53,643 nt of DNA. Origin: an uncultured Bacteroidota bacterium. GTDB lineage: Bacteria > Bacteroidota > Bacteroidia > Bacteroidales > F082. Shown here one piece after another: positions 1 through 8,952 of the stretch. The position numbers were made by a program, and so were the translations under genes. Each line of letters starts with the position of its first letter. Position 1 is the stretch's first letter. The notes beneath the pieces were generated by a model. That model was not told the origin of the DNA, did no database searches, and saw nothing but the letters and a program-made list of their open reading frames with translations. The stretch is taken from NCBI GenBank assembly GCA_903957365.1, contig CAJBPB010000299.1, positions 1 to 53,643 of the forward strand. Reading direction: 5' to 3'.

Positions 1-32
1 ATTAATTCAATTTCAACATTTAAACACTGTCT

Positions 33-443
33 CTACCCATTTTTACCAGCTTTTTTTGTTTGTCTTGTCAACTGAATCATTTCATTCTCATGCATTCTGG
101 ACAAGACTATTTTAGTTACTAAAGCATCCGGTAAAGGTTTTTCTGGTGTAAAATGAATGGTGGCTGTAGCTGTTTTATAGTTTATGAGCTCATCTTTCAT
201 CGATTCCATGAGTGCCTTACTCATTACAAAAAAACTACAATGGTTTTTAAATGCCGCGAAACCCACAAGCGATCCAAGGTATTTGATGGTTGGGATCTGA
301 TAACTGATTACTTCCCGGGCATCAGGGACAAGTTCTTTGATCTTCTGCCGGAGATTTTCAAGCACGGTTTTATAATTTTCAGGAACCTCTGCAAGGTATT
401 TATCAATATCATGTACCGCTATGTCATCAGTCGATTTCTTCAT
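33..443 (-). CDS. DUF1801 (YdhG-like) family protein
   Basis: A 136-aa soluble protein with no signal peptide or membrane segment. The pattern VPDAREVISYQIPTIKY (about residues 39-55), followed by GFAAFKNH (about 61-68), is the core of the DUF1801/YdhG family, small alpha/beta proteins with a frataxin-like fold. Members are sometimes annotated as iron chaperones, but their function is poorly established and I assign none. The start codon overlaps the stop of the upstream MmcQ/YjbR-like reading frame as ATGA (440-443), so the two were probably translationally coupled. The family assignment rests on motif recognition only. The basic tail, ending in a Lys-rich stretch, is typical of the family. 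Confidence 0.8.
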   Translation of the reverse strand: MKKSTDDIAVHDIDKYLAEVPENYKTVLENLRQKIKELVPDAREVISYQIPTIKYLGSLVGFAAFKNHCSFFVMSKALMESMKDELINYKTATATIHFTPEKPLPDALVTKIVLSRMHENEMIQLTRQTKKAGKNG

Positions 444-783
444 ACTTTACCGGATTTAAGCATTGATACTTTTTTTTTAGCTACCGTTTCATAAGCCTTG
501 TTTACAGCTTCCTTAAATAATTCCCTGCTAACTATACCGATGCTGATGTATGTCCGGCCTTGTTTTCACAATTTGCCATGAACAGGGAAATACAGGATTT
601 CTAAACAGATGAAAAAACATTCTGATTGGTTTCGGAAAGTTTCACACATGCCCGATTTGATTTAACATCGAAAGTTGCAAAAATTCTCTTTCTGATACAA
701 AATGATGCCTTCTCATAATGTGGCTGTTCCATTACTTCAGGTAATGAAAGTGAGGTTCTGCGAAAGAATTCCATATCAATCAT
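440..783 (-). pseudogene. MmcQ/YjbR-like (DUF419) protein gene, frameshifted and nonsense-mutated
   Basis: An intact frame from 783 gives about 56 residues of a MmcQ/YjbR protein (LSLPEVMEQPHYEKASFC, then RIFATF and CVKLSETNQNVF) and stops at TAG 601-603. The rest of the family continues in another frame: after a T6 tract (A6 at 612-617 on plus) one extra base would restore reading into YFPVHGK, then KQGRTYISIG and a Lys-rich end stopping at 440-442. That second frame also has an in-frame TGA at 566-568, where family members read GKWGKQG and this one reads GK-L-stop-KQG. So there are two independent lesions, a single-base deletion in a homopolymer and a nonsense change. The decayed 3' end overlaps the DUF1801 start by ATGA. 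MmcQ/YjbR proteins are small CyaY-like-fold proteins of uncertain role. Confidence 0.8.
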
Positions 784-846
784 ATCACAAAAATACTACC
801 GCCTTTTTTATGAAAACCCTATTATGAAATATCAGAGTTTCATACG

Positions 847-1425
847 TTACTGACTTTTCCGGCTTCCACTAACCATTCTGGAAATAATTCCTTGCTGGCT
901 GGTTAACTCAGCAATCAAAACACCACCAAAATGAATAACTAGGAAGGCAACCAAATAATAAATGGATAGAATATGGATGTCCTCCATCTGATTTTTCAGT
1001 GTTTTAGGGCCAAATTCAATAAACATGCCGGTGATCAATGAGATGGTTACTCCTATTGAGAAAAATAAATAGACCCCATGCTGAAATTTTTCTTTCGCTG
1101 TAAAGGCTTTGCCAAATGGATTTGAAAATTTCATTTCTCCGAACAATGGAAGCAACAGTCTGATACTAAACAGACCAACCATAACATAGCCGATATAAAT
1201 ATGCCAGTCCCACATGGGTTTTCTGATTTGTTTGGCCAGCACTATCAACTGGTCCTGCGATAAAGATTGGTCGGTCGTTGACATAAAATTCCGGATGATT
1301 TCAGCGACATGGTCTTTGTTCATCCAATTCATTCTTAAAAAAATAGTGATGAGGATCAACGACATGCAGATTGCAATTGCCCAATGCATGATCCGGTAAA
1401 TAGCAGAATAATTTTTTGTTTCCAT
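847..1425 (-). CDS. Cytochrome b561-type membrane protein
   Basis: A 192-aa integral membrane protein with four predicted helices (about residues 12-32, 73-95, 115-137 and 152-173). Candidate haem-ligand histidines are H14 in the first helix, H75 at the second, H116 at the third and H151/H165 around the fourth. This layout fits the cytochrome b561/Ni-Fe-hydrogenase b-type cytochrome superfamily, which moves electrons across the inner membrane. The reading frame extends 26 codons further upstream, but METKNYS at 1425 is chosen because the extension is polar, overlaps the upstream gene and is not family-like; the A-rich stretch before 1425 is a typical Bacteroidota start. The gene lies 40 bases downstream of the DUF62 lipoprotein gene and is probably co-transcribed with it. 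The redox partner is not identifiable here. Confidence 0.8.
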   Translation of the reverse strand: METKNYSAIYRIMHWAIAICMSLILITIFLRMNWMNKDHVAEIIRNFMSTTDQSLSQDQLIVLAKQIRKPMWDWHIYIGYVMVGLFSIRLLLPLFGEMKFSNPFGKAFTAKEKFQHGVYLFFSIGVTISLITGMFIEFGPKTLKNQMEDIHILSIYYLVAFLVIHFGGVLIAELTSQQGIISRMVSGSRKSQ

Positions 1426-1465
1426 AGTTTTTATTTTCTGATTAAAATTAGACAATTTTATGCAG

Positions 1466-2350
1466 TTATTGCGATTCAAAAAGCTTGATCCTTGCACCTG
1501 CACTTATTCCGTATTTTTCTGAGAAATTACCATAATTGATGGCCAGTTCCAGAAAATCAGAGCTGTTAATAAAGCAAACATTTTCGCCGGTTGGAACCGA
1601 TGCATAGGTCATTCCCTTTTCAACTGACAGTTGTATGGTGTCCGATGTGAGTGTAAATACCGATCCCACAGGGATTTCACTCATCAGATTATCTGGAATA
1701 TTGGTAATACAATTTCCAAAATTATCCGTAAACAGCACTTGTCCCAAAATTGTATCACCCTTCAATGCTGCTTTCTGGACAGGAAAACTATTCGGAATAG
1801 TGCATGCAGGGCCGAACCCGGAAACCGCTGTACCCGAAATCAGCGAACAGATAGCTTCAGCATAAAAATCTTCAAACGACAATTCTTCAGGCTGGTAACC
1901 TCCCAGAACAGAAACATTTTCAACAAAATAACATTTCGTGTCTGGATAATCATTCAGAATCCAGGTCGAAAGGGTATTATCAGAGGCAAACACACTTTTT
2001 GAACCACACTGATAAACGATGCGCCGGCTGTTGGCTCCCGGTTCAAGAACACCTGCAATCACTGTACCAGCCGGGAATGATTCCATGACAGTATTAAGTA
2101 AAAAAGCGCCCTCGTATATATCAAATTTCTTACTCTGAAGATAGGTTATCTGTATATCGGGAAAGTTTGAACGCACTTCACCAAGAATCTTCACCATGAT
2201 AAAAGACCCGGGATCATTGTCTGTTACAATCACCAGATTTGGAGATGATTGCGGAACAAAAACATATTCATCACCGCTGCATGAGACCAATCCTGAAAGC
2301 ACAAATATGATGAGGATCATGGTGTAAACATGGGAAAGAAATCGCTTCAT
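1466..2350 (-). CDS. Lipoprotein with SAM hydroxide adenosyltransferase (DUF62) fold, probably catalytically altered
   Basis: A 294-aa protein with a signal peptide ending in a lipobox (LVSC, Cys24), so it should be lipid-anchored in the envelope. The body has DUF62 landmarks: VIVTDND near residue 40, FDIYEGAFLL followed by a TVIAGVLEPG segment, SDN, and the C-terminal GQVLFTDNFGNCITNI typical of the second domain. Cytosolic family members hydrolyse S-adenosylmethionine to adenosine and methionine with an Asp-Arg-His triad. By eye, the usual D-x6-R before EGAF is here Q and Y, and the usual HGRD motif reads FEDF, so all three catalytic positions appear lost. Export and these losses argue against SAM hydrolysis and for a binding or structural role. 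The gene precedes the cytochrome gene by 40 bases. Confidence 0.78.
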   Translation of the reverse strand: MKRFLSHVYTMILIIFVLSGLVSCSGDEYVFVPQSSPNLVIVTDNDPGSFIMVKILGEVRSNFPDIQITYLQSKKFDIYEGAFLLNTVMESFPAGTVIAGVLEPGANSRRIVYQCGSKSVFASDNTLSTWILNDYPDTKCYFVENVSVLGGYQPEELSFEDFYAEAICSLISGTAVSGFGPACTIPNSFPVQKAALKGDTILGQVLFTDNFGNCITNIPDNLMSEIPVGSVFTLTSDTIQLSVEKGMTYASVPTGENVCFINSSDFLELAINYGNFSEKYGISAGARIKLFESQ

Positions 2351-2571
2351 TTATAAGTTATATTTATTGAAGATGAATTGTTATGATTAATTGTTTTGAT
2401 TCTGTTACAATGAACATCCATCGCAACTGCAGGAATTATATTTGAACTAGTCGTTATTCCTCAGCAGATTAAATTATTTTCAAATTTCAGTTCAGTCTGA
2501 TATTTTTCTTCTGCAAGAGAATTGTTTTCTTCCGGGAATAGATGCACTAACCGAAACCGATTATCACATTT

Positions 2572-3504
2572 CTATTTTTTATAGTCTTGTTTTACAACTT
2601 CTTTAATCCCATTCAGATAGGATGTAGGTTTATAACCAAAACGATTTTCGAATTTACTACTGTTAAACACATAGTTACGATCATATTGGTACATCATTTC
2701 GACTAATTCATGCATGATTGGGACGAACAAACCAATGATTCTCACTAGAAATCCAGGCGCAACCTGCATTCTGGATTTTATACCCAATACACCGGCAATA
2801 TTTTCGATCCATTCTTTTCCATTAAGCGGATTTGATGCGGTAGGCAGATGCCACACCTGATTATAGGCATTGGCAGTATTTCCCAATAAAGCCGTGGCTT
2901 TTCCTGCATCGGGGGTGTAGGTGAAAGAATGTTTGAAATTTCCTGAACCCAACCAGCTTGCTTTTTTTCCTTTGGTTAATGGTACGATCACTGTTTCGTT
3001 AAGCATGCAGTTTTTTTGAATATTTGGTCCGTAAAAATCGGCCGATCGCGCGATCAGTGCGGTTAACTTTCCTGCTTTTACTTCGTCAAGAAGCATTCCT
3101 GCAATTTCGGCCCTGACTTTTCCTTTTTCACTGCATGGCCTGATGGGCGTTTCTTCTGTCATATTATCCAAATACTTAGGATCATACATATAAATATTAT
3201 CGAAGAAAACGAGTTTGCAGTTTTGCTCTTTACAGGCAGTGATTACATTGGTCATGATTACCGGCCAGTTCACTTTCCAGACTTTTGCGCTGTACTGTAT
3301 TCCAGCTGTAAGATACACCACGGATGATCCTTTGACTGCAGATCGAACCTCATCTATTTTTAATAAATCAGACGGAAAAAGTTCATCTTCCGGGTTTACC
3401 TTTACCGGATTGCGGCTAACCAGTCTGATCTTGTCAGTATATGCTCTTAATGATTTTGCAAGTTCTGTACCGATGATACCACCCGAACCTAATATTGTTT
3501 GCAT
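2572..3504 (-). CDS. NAD(P)-dependent epimerase/dehydratase-like (extended/atypical SDR) protein
   Basis: A 310-aa Rossmann-fold protein starting with MQTILGSGGIIGTELA, a dinucleotide-binding GxGGxxG glycine loop at the very N-terminus. LVSRNP follows the second strand, then VVYLTAGIQY and LVFFDNIYMYDP in the positions of the fourth and fifth strands, with SADFYGP later, as in NAD-dependent epimerase/dehydratase family proteins. A classical YxxxK is not obvious, so it may be an atypical SDR (NmrA-like or flavin-reductase-like) rather than a sugar epimerase. The frame is open for 29 more codons upstream, but that extension would push the glycine motif away from the N-terminus; ATG 3504 follows a purine-rich AGAGAAATAAG. 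Substrate unknown. Confidence 0.8.
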   Translation of the reverse strand: MQTILGSGGIIGTELAKSLRAYTDKIRLVSRNPVKVNPEDELFPSDLLKIDEVRSAVKGSSVVYLTAGIQYSAKVWKVNWPVIMTNVITACKEQNCKLVFFDNIYMYDPKYLDNMTEETPIRPCSEKGKVRAEIAGMLLDEVKAGKLTALIARSADFYGPNIQKNCMLNETVIVPLTKGKKASWLGSGNFKHSFTYTPDAGKATALLGNTANAYNQVWHLPTASNPLNGKEWIENIAGVLGIKSRMQVAPGFLVRIIGLFVPIMHELVEMMYQYDRNYVFNSSKFENRFGYKPTSYLNGIKEVVKQDYKK

Positions 3505-3660
3505 ACTTATTTCTCTTTTGTTATTATCAATGCATTGATTACAGTTATCACTGAAATGCAGCGAATGATTTATAGCCATTCTGATTGTCAAAAATAAAAC
3601 TTATTAATAAACTGTCTGGATTTTATTTTTGAAGCTGCATGAATACTAAAATTACTTATT

Positions 3661-6651
3661 TCAAATCCCAATCCGTACATTCTGTTTCATATTGGTAAAG
3701 AAATCGAGTTTTATCTCAAACCGGATCCTGTCTTTGAATACACCGTTCATGGTTTGTAAATTTCCCGAAACAACCAATGGAATATATACTTCGAAAAGAT
3801 TCCATACACCTGCTTTAATTCCGGCTTCAAAAAAAACCGGAGATGGTTTAGAACTGCTTATACCATTTTCATTCAATAAAATATTTACAAACGGTTTAAT
3901 AGGAATCCGGCTAAATTTCTCGGGCAGACTGCTAGTGAACGAAACCGAGACAAGCCAGCGACTGAATCCCAGACTATCATTCACCGGACTTACCAATCCT
4001 CCTTCTGACAGGCTCATCTGCCGCGACAAAATTGTTTCAGGAAACTCACTAAACCGATCAAAAAAGGTTCCTTCATATAAATATTGCTCCCGGCCACTGC
4101 GACCCCCGGCAGCCAGCGCGTTAAAAGAGGCTTTCGAATTATTTTTCAACATGCTGCCAGCAAATATCCGCATATCGAGCCCGCGGTCAATTCCGTAATA
4201 ACTGTATCGGTAATTCAATTCCAGTGATGTTTTTATGAAAGATTTGCTTCCTTCAAGAGCTGCCTGAAGTCTGAAAGGATTGACATTCCCTGTCTTTTCC
4301 AATTGATAACCAAACTGCAGGTAGGCAAGCATACTTGCTTTTTCAGGAAGTAGAATCTGATACAGGTCAGACGCAGTGGTATAGTAAGCGGTAACTTTAT
4401 GCCGCAAAGGATTATTCAATCTGTCTGAATTGAAAAAAAGATCAGTACCGGCCTTTATGCTGTGGTAATTTTGATTGTCGGGTGCGCCATATTGTGTTCC
4501 TTCGAGAACGAAACTGGCTTTTCGGATAAATTTATTATACGGTGTAATATTGTACGCAATTCTTCCAAAACCTGCCAGATCTTTATTCTTAAAAGAATAA
4601 AATGGCATGATGAAATACTCAACGGGTTTGGGGACAAGAAATCCATTATGAAAAGCCATTCCAAGCATAAAACCATTTTCACGCGTCCAGTTTACAGCCG
4701 GAATATACATGATTGATCTTTTGTCGGGATCTTCGATAGAGAAGGTCAGCTGCGTTTGAATTTTGTCAGATTTCCGGAAAATCCCTGTTACATTTATGTT
4801 GTTGTTAAGCCTGAACAATTCAGGCATTATGTGCATCGGATCAATTTTCAATGTGGAATAATTTCCTTCGGGGATTTCAATCCATTGCTGGCCTTCGAAA
4901 CCTTCCACCCACTTTTCAAAACAGATTGAATCACCAAGCATTCCCATGATTATCAGTGGAGAAACCAATTCAGCATTATTTTTGACGAGCAGTTTGTTTT
5001 TTTCAAAACGTAAAACTTTATAATCAAGACGTTTGGTTGTCCCTATAAAATCACTGAAAAACCACGAGAGGTTTTTGCCTGTTTGTGATTCGAATACATA
5101 TTTCAGATCGTCGGGTTTCGGATGCCTGAATTTCCAGTTGCTGTAATATTTTTGCATGGTTGCATTGTATAATGAATCACCAAGATAAGCCCGCAGATAA
5201 TTGAATCCCAGAGCAGCTTTGTAATAAATTATGACATTGTAATTCAGGAAAGTGTAATCAGGCGCTGCCAGATCAATAGGCTGTTCCTCGTTTGCCCTTG
5301 CCTGAACGAGCCAGGTGATTTCTTCCATCTGTTGTGCAGGCATTTTTTCAATATGAAAGAATCTTGCCTGCTTTTCTTTTCTAAAAAAATACTCCCAAAG
5401 TTTCCTGTCCGGATATTTTTCATTCATGTATTTTTCCTCATAAGCACTGGTAATACCTTCATCCATAAAGGGATACCTTCGCTCGTCATTGCCAAGCACA
5501 CCATAAAACCAACTATGGCCAATTTCATGGGTAATCACTTCATCGAGTGCATAGGCATCCGATGCAAGTCCAATCACTGTGAGACCAGGATATTCCATTC
5601 CCGAACCCGCATTCAAAGCACTTTGCACCGCGGTAAAACTATTGTACGGATAATCACCGATCCAGCCTGAGAAATTCAAAACGCCATCATTTACATATGA
5701 CAACGCGTTTTCCCATAGGTTTGCCTGCTGATCAGTAAACATCACACAGGTAATTATTTCGCGAACAGATTCGGGAAGTTTAACTTTCCCTTGCATCACA
5801 TGAAACCGTTTGTCAGCAAACCAGGCAAAATCGTGGATATTTTTTTCGGTATAATAAAGTGTTTTTAGCCCGACAGATGATGGTGGAAATGCTTTCGCAG
5901 CAATATTTATGGTCTTTTTCCATGTGGAATCTGAAGCCAGTGAATCAAGTCTATCTTTTTCCTTTTCATTTTGCAGATTTCCTGTGGCGGCCACAGTATA
6001 ATTATCCGGAAGTGTGATTCGAACATCAAAACTACCATATTCAGCGTAAAATTCTCCCTGATCAAGATACGACATCGGATGCCAGCCTTGCCGGTCATAA
6101 ACAGCTGGTTTTGGGAACCATTGAGAGATTTGATAGGATTCGCCAATGTGTCCCAACCGTGAAGTCACTCCTTCAGGAATTTTTACGTGAAAAGGCGTGG
6201 TGATTATGATGGTGTCACCGGGTAATAACGCTTCATTCAGCGCAATCTGACAAATATCCGGTTTGCCGGGTAAAAAATTCCATCGGACAGATTGACCATC
6301 AATGTTGAAACTGAGCGAATCAATGCAACCGTACAATCCGGAATTTTTGAATAACCGGCTTTTTCCGTTTATACTGAAAAGTTGTTTGGCTAAATCTGTG
6401 TTATTGTTTGAATATGCATTTGGCCAGAGATGAAAATACAGGATCTGAAGTGAATCAGGTGAATTATTGATGTATTCGATGGTTTCAAAGGCATCCAGCT
6501 CATGAAGTTTGTCATTCAGTTTTACTGAAATTGTATAATTCACTTCCTGCTGAAAATATTCCTGTGACGAAACTTCAGAAACAAACCCCAGGCAAATCGA
6601 AATGCACAGAAGCCATTGACTTATCAGATATGTTTTAAACCGGACTTTCAA
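3661..6651 (-). CDS. M1-family zinc metallopeptidase with C-terminal beta-barrel-like domain
   Basis: A 996-aa exported protein with a signal peptide ending near SSQ (residue 30). The gluzincin signature is complete: HEIGH at 375-379 with the third zinc ligand Glu398, giving the exact HExxH-x18-E spacing of M1 aminopeptidases. The upstream GSGMEYP at 349-355 stands in place of the GAMEN substrate-binding motif. The N-terminal ~300 residues form the usual beta-rich saddle domain. After about residue 600 the protein changes character: alternating hydrophobic/aromatic beta strands continue for about 390 residues, resembling an outer-membrane barrel. The likely job is peptide trimming at the cell surface or in the periplasm. 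It is flanked by unrelated genes with sizeable gaps, so it is probably monocistronic. Peptidase call is firm; the barrel is inference. Confidence 0.88.
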   Translation of the reverse strand: MKVRFKTYLISQWLLCISICLGFVSEVSSQEYFQQEVNYTISVKLNDKLHELDAFETIEYINNSPDSLQILYFHLWPNAYSNNNTDLAKQLFSINGKSRLFKNSGLYGCIDSLSFNIDGQSVRWNFLPGKPDICQIALNEALLPGDTIIITTPFHVKIPEGVTSRLGHIGESYQISQWFPKPAVYDRQGWHPMSYLDQGEFYAEYGSFDVRITLPDNYTVAATGNLQNEKEKDRLDSLASDSTWKKTINIAAKAFPPSSVGLKTLYYTEKNIHDFAWFADKRFHVMQGKVKLPESVREIITCVMFTDQQANLWENALSYVNDGVLNFSGWIGDYPYNSFTAVQSALNAGSGMEYPGLTVIGLASDAYALDEVITHEIGHSWFYGVLGNDERRYPFMDEGITSAYEEKYMNEKYPDRKLWEYFFRKEKQARFFHIEKMPAQQMEEITWLVQARANEEQPIDLAAPDYTFLNYNVIIYYKAALGFNYLRAYLGDSLYNATMQKYYSNWKFRHPKPDDLKYVFESQTGKNLSWFFSDFIGTTKRLDYKVLRFEKNKLLVKNNAELVSPLIIMGMLGDSICFEKWVEGFEGQQWIEIPEGNYSTLKIDPMHIMPELFRLNNNINVTGIFRKSDKIQTQLTFSIEDPDKRSIMYIPAVNWTRENGFMLGMAFHNGFLVPKPVEYFIMPFYSFKNKDLAGFGRIAYNITPYNKFIRKASFVLEGTQYGAPDNQNYHSIKAGTDLFFNSDRLNNPLRHKVTAYYTTASDLYQILLPEKASMLAYLQFGYQLEKTGNVNPFRLQAALEGSKSFIKTSLELNYRYSYYGIDRGLDMRIFAGSMLKNNSKASFNALAAGGRSGREQYLYEGTFFDRFSEFPETILSRQMSLSEGGLVSPVNDSLGFSRWLVSVSFTSSLPEKFSRIPIKPFVNILLNENGISSSKPSPVFFEAGIKAGVWNLFEVYIPLVVSGNLQTMNGVFKDRIRFEIKLDFFTNMKQNVRIGI

Positions 6652-6824
6652 ATTATTCCTGATGCAAAAAGGTTAGATTAAGCAAAATATACTTCACATA
6701 ATTAATTATTACTGATAACTGTTTAAGCCAATATATAAAGTCCCGCAGAGAAAACTAAACCAATAGTATTCCCGGCGGTACTTTAAGACTTTAACTTACG
6801 GTTTTTGATTTACTCCCTGAAGGA

Positions 6825-7160
6825 TCACACCAAAAGGATAATCAGAATAATTATCAGAATCAGTGTTCCGGCTCCGATATAAACATATCCACCACTGTCG
6901 CGGACTTTTTCCTTAATTTCTTTGAGTTCATTTCTCAATTCACGTTTTTCAACGAGGCTAAGGTCTGACTTATCAATATCCCTGATTTCTTCGATACGTT
7001 TGGTGAGCAATCCCATTTCTGCTTCCGTTAATTTATTTTCAGTTTTATTGCTTATTGCAGTTTTGTCTGATTTACTGCTATGATTAGCGGTAGCCGAAAA
7101 AGCAGTGGTTGCGCCCAGTGTAAAAATCATCATGAGTGCGATAACAAGTGTTTTTTTCAT
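6825..7160 (-). CDS. Small exported coiled-coil protein with C-terminal membrane anchor
   Basis: A 111-aa protein not matched to any family I can name. It begins with a clear signal peptide (MKKTLVIALMMIF, ending at about AFSA). A charged, helix-forming middle, rich in Lys and Glu (KRIEEIRDIDKSDLS, then REL repeats; about residues 45-85), should form a coiled coil. A glycine-rich linker leads to an uninterrupted hydrophobic tail (GAGTLILIIILIILLV) that should anchor it in a membrane. ATG 7160 is chosen because the signal peptide begins exactly there; the open frame upstream is not signal-like. A -7-like element lies 37 bases upstream. Small proteins of this layout recur in Bacteroidota; the function is unknown. 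Confidence 0.65.
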   Translation of the reverse strand: MKKTLVIALMMIFTLGATTAFSATANHSSKSDKTAISNKTENKLTEAEMGLLTKRIEEIRDIDKSDLSLVEKRELRNELKEIKEKVRDSGGYVYIGAGTLILIIILIILLV

Positions 7161-7196
7161 TTTCTGACGTGTTAAAAATTTATATAATGTGAACGT

Positions 7197-7204
7197 CAAA
7201 AGTA
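7197..7204 (-). promoter_or_regulatory. Bacteroidota -7 element (TACTTTTG) upstream of the small exported protein
   Basis: Read on the minus strand the bases are TACTTTTG, an exact match to TAnnTTTG, 36 bases before the ATG at 7160. No convincing -33 TTTG lies at the expected spacing, so this is a partial match. Confidence 0.4.
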
Positions 7205-7448
7205 CAGGTAGAGGCCACGGGATACATTACACAATCAATGAATTAACTTACATGATTCACACATTTTCCAATTCAAAAAATCAGGCCCGCCAAAATCAAA
7301 CCATATGGTAAAAACTGTTGACCGGCTATTTCGTCATTAAGTTTTTCTGAACGATTCCCACTTCGTTCCACAACTGGCTGTTTCATCCTTCGTTATTGAT
7401 TCTTTGAAAATTATCCATGTCAGGATTCACCTGTTGAAGCGAATTCAT

Positions 7449-7456
7449 TATCTTTG
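7449..7456 (+). promoter_or_regulatory. Bacteroidota -7 element (TATCTTTG) for the suf operon
   Basis: TATCTTTG matches TAnnTTTG exactly and ends 38 bases before the sufB start, the first gene of the operon. The expected -33 TTTG is not clear. The rest of the 334-base divergent gap (7161-7494) holds only the opposing -7 element at 7197-7204; I see no riboswitch or Fe-S regulator site there. Confidence 0.5.
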
Positions 7457-7494
7457 CATCCTTATTTAAAATAAATCTAAATAAGTAAATTTTA

Positions 7495-8943
7495 ATGGAA
7501 AATATACCAGGCACCAATATATTGGATGAGGTAACCCAGGGCGACTATAAATTCGGATTTTACACAGATATCGAAAACGACACGGCGCCAAGGGGTCTCA
7601 CCGAAGACACCATACGATTCATCTCAGCAAAAAAAGAGGAGCCCGAATGGATGCTCGCTTCCCGTTTGAAAGCATTCCGTCACTGGCTTACACTCAAGGA
7701 GCCCGAGTGGGCGCATGTCCACTATCCGGCCATCAATTACCAGAACATCATCTATTACGCCGCCCCTAAAAAAAAGGAATATGCCAGTCTGGATGAAATT
7801 GATCCTGAGTTACTCGAAACATTCAACAAGCTCGGCATCTCACTCGACGAACAAAAGAAACTTACCGGTGTGGCCGTTGATGCGGTAATCGACAGCGTTT
7901 CAGTAAAAACCACTTTTCAGGACACATTGGGCAAACATGGCGTTATCTTTTGTTCTTTCAGCGAGGCGGTGCGCAATCACCCCGAACTGATTCAAAAATA
8001 TATGGGTTCGGTTGTGCCTTATACAGATAATTATTTTGCGGCCCTCAATTCGGCCGTTTTCAGTGATGGTTCATTCTGTTTCATCCCGAAAGGCGTGCGT
8101 TGTCCGCTCGAACTTTCGACCTATTTCCGTATCAACGCGGCAAATACCGGACAGTTTGAACGCACACTCATCGTAGCCGAAGACAGTAGTTATGTCAGTT
8201 ATATGGAAGGCTGTACAGCGCCCATGCGCGATGAAAATCAATTGCATGCTGCTATCGTCGAGATTGTTGCCATGGATGATGCCGAAGTGAAATATTCAAC
8301 TGTTCAGAACTGGTACCCTGGCGACAAAAACGGACTGGGCGGTGTATATAATTTCGTGACCAAACGTGGATTATGCAAAGGAAGAAATTCCAAAATTTCC
8401 TGGACACAGGTCGAGACAGGTTCAGCCATTACCTGGAAATACCCAAGTTGTGTGCTCATGGGAGACAATTCGGTTGGTGAATTTTATTCAGTGGCGGTCA
8501 CAAACCATTATCAGCAAGCCGATACTGGCACAAAAATGATCCATATCGGAAAAAACACAAGAAGTACAATCATCTCCAAAGGAATATCAGCCGGAAAGAG
8601 CAACAACAGCTACCGCGGACTGGTGAAAATATTACCAGCAGCGGCAAATTCCCGCAATTTCTCGCAATGCGATTCTTTGTTGCTTGGCGACAGATGCGGT
8701 GCACATACGTTTCCTTACATACAGGCCCGCAACGAAACAAGTATTGTGGAACACGAGGCGACAACATCAAAAATATCTGAAGATCAACTGTTTTACTGTA
8801 AGCAACGTGGTATCGATACCGAAAAAGCAATTGGTTTGATCGTAAACGGTTACGCCAAAGAAGTACTGAACAAGCTCCCGATGGAATTCGCAGTTGAAGC
8901 CCAGAAGTTACTTGCGATAACATTAGAAGGAAGTGTGGGATAA
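7495..8943 (+). CDS. sufB: Fe-S cluster assembly scaffold protein SufB
   Basis: A 482-aa protein of normal SufB length and sequence. It shows family landmarks such as SYMEGCTAP near residue 240, SQCDSLLLG and the late [14 protein letters not shown] segment of the beta-helix core, plus the C-terminal [10 protein letters not shown] region. SufB forms the SufBC2D complex in the cytoplasm, where clusters are assembled on SufB from sulfur delivered by SufS/SufE. It is the first gene of sufB-C-D-S-E-T. The ATG follows an A-rich leader (AAATTTTA), normal for this phylum. The 181-base gap to sufC is long for a suf operon and carries a GAAG-rich repeat. Confidence 0.97.
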   Translation: MENIPGTNILDEVTQGDYKFGFYTDIENDTAPRGLTEDTIRFISAKKEEPEWMLASRLKAFRHWLTLKEPEWAHVHYPAINYQNIIYYAAPKKKEYASLDEIDPELLETFNKLGISLDEQKKLTGVAVDAVIDSVSVKTTFQDTLGKHGVIFCSFSEAVRNHPELIQKYMGSVVPYTDNYFAALNSAVFSDGSFCFIPKGVRCPLELSTYFRINAANTGQFERTLIVAEDSSYVSYMEGCTAPMRDENQLHAAIVEIVAMDDAEVKYSTVQNWYPGDKNGLGGVYNFVTKRGLCKGRNSKISWTQVETGSAITWKYPSCVLMGDNSVGEFYSVAVTNHYQQADTGTKMIHIGKNTRSTIISKGISAGKSNNSYRGLVKILPAAANSRNFSQCDSLLLGDRCGAHTFPYIQARNETSIVEHEATTSKISEDQLFYCKQRGIDTEKAIGLIVNGYAKEVLNKLPMEFAVEAQKLLAITLEGSVG

Positions 8944-8952
8944 AGAAAAGTA

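Noticed and set aside
3692-4198. Long open frame (168 codons) antisense to the M1 peptidase gene
   Set aside because: It lies wholly inside a strong gene on the other strand and has no family resemblance; likewise the other long antisense frames in maeB and sprA.
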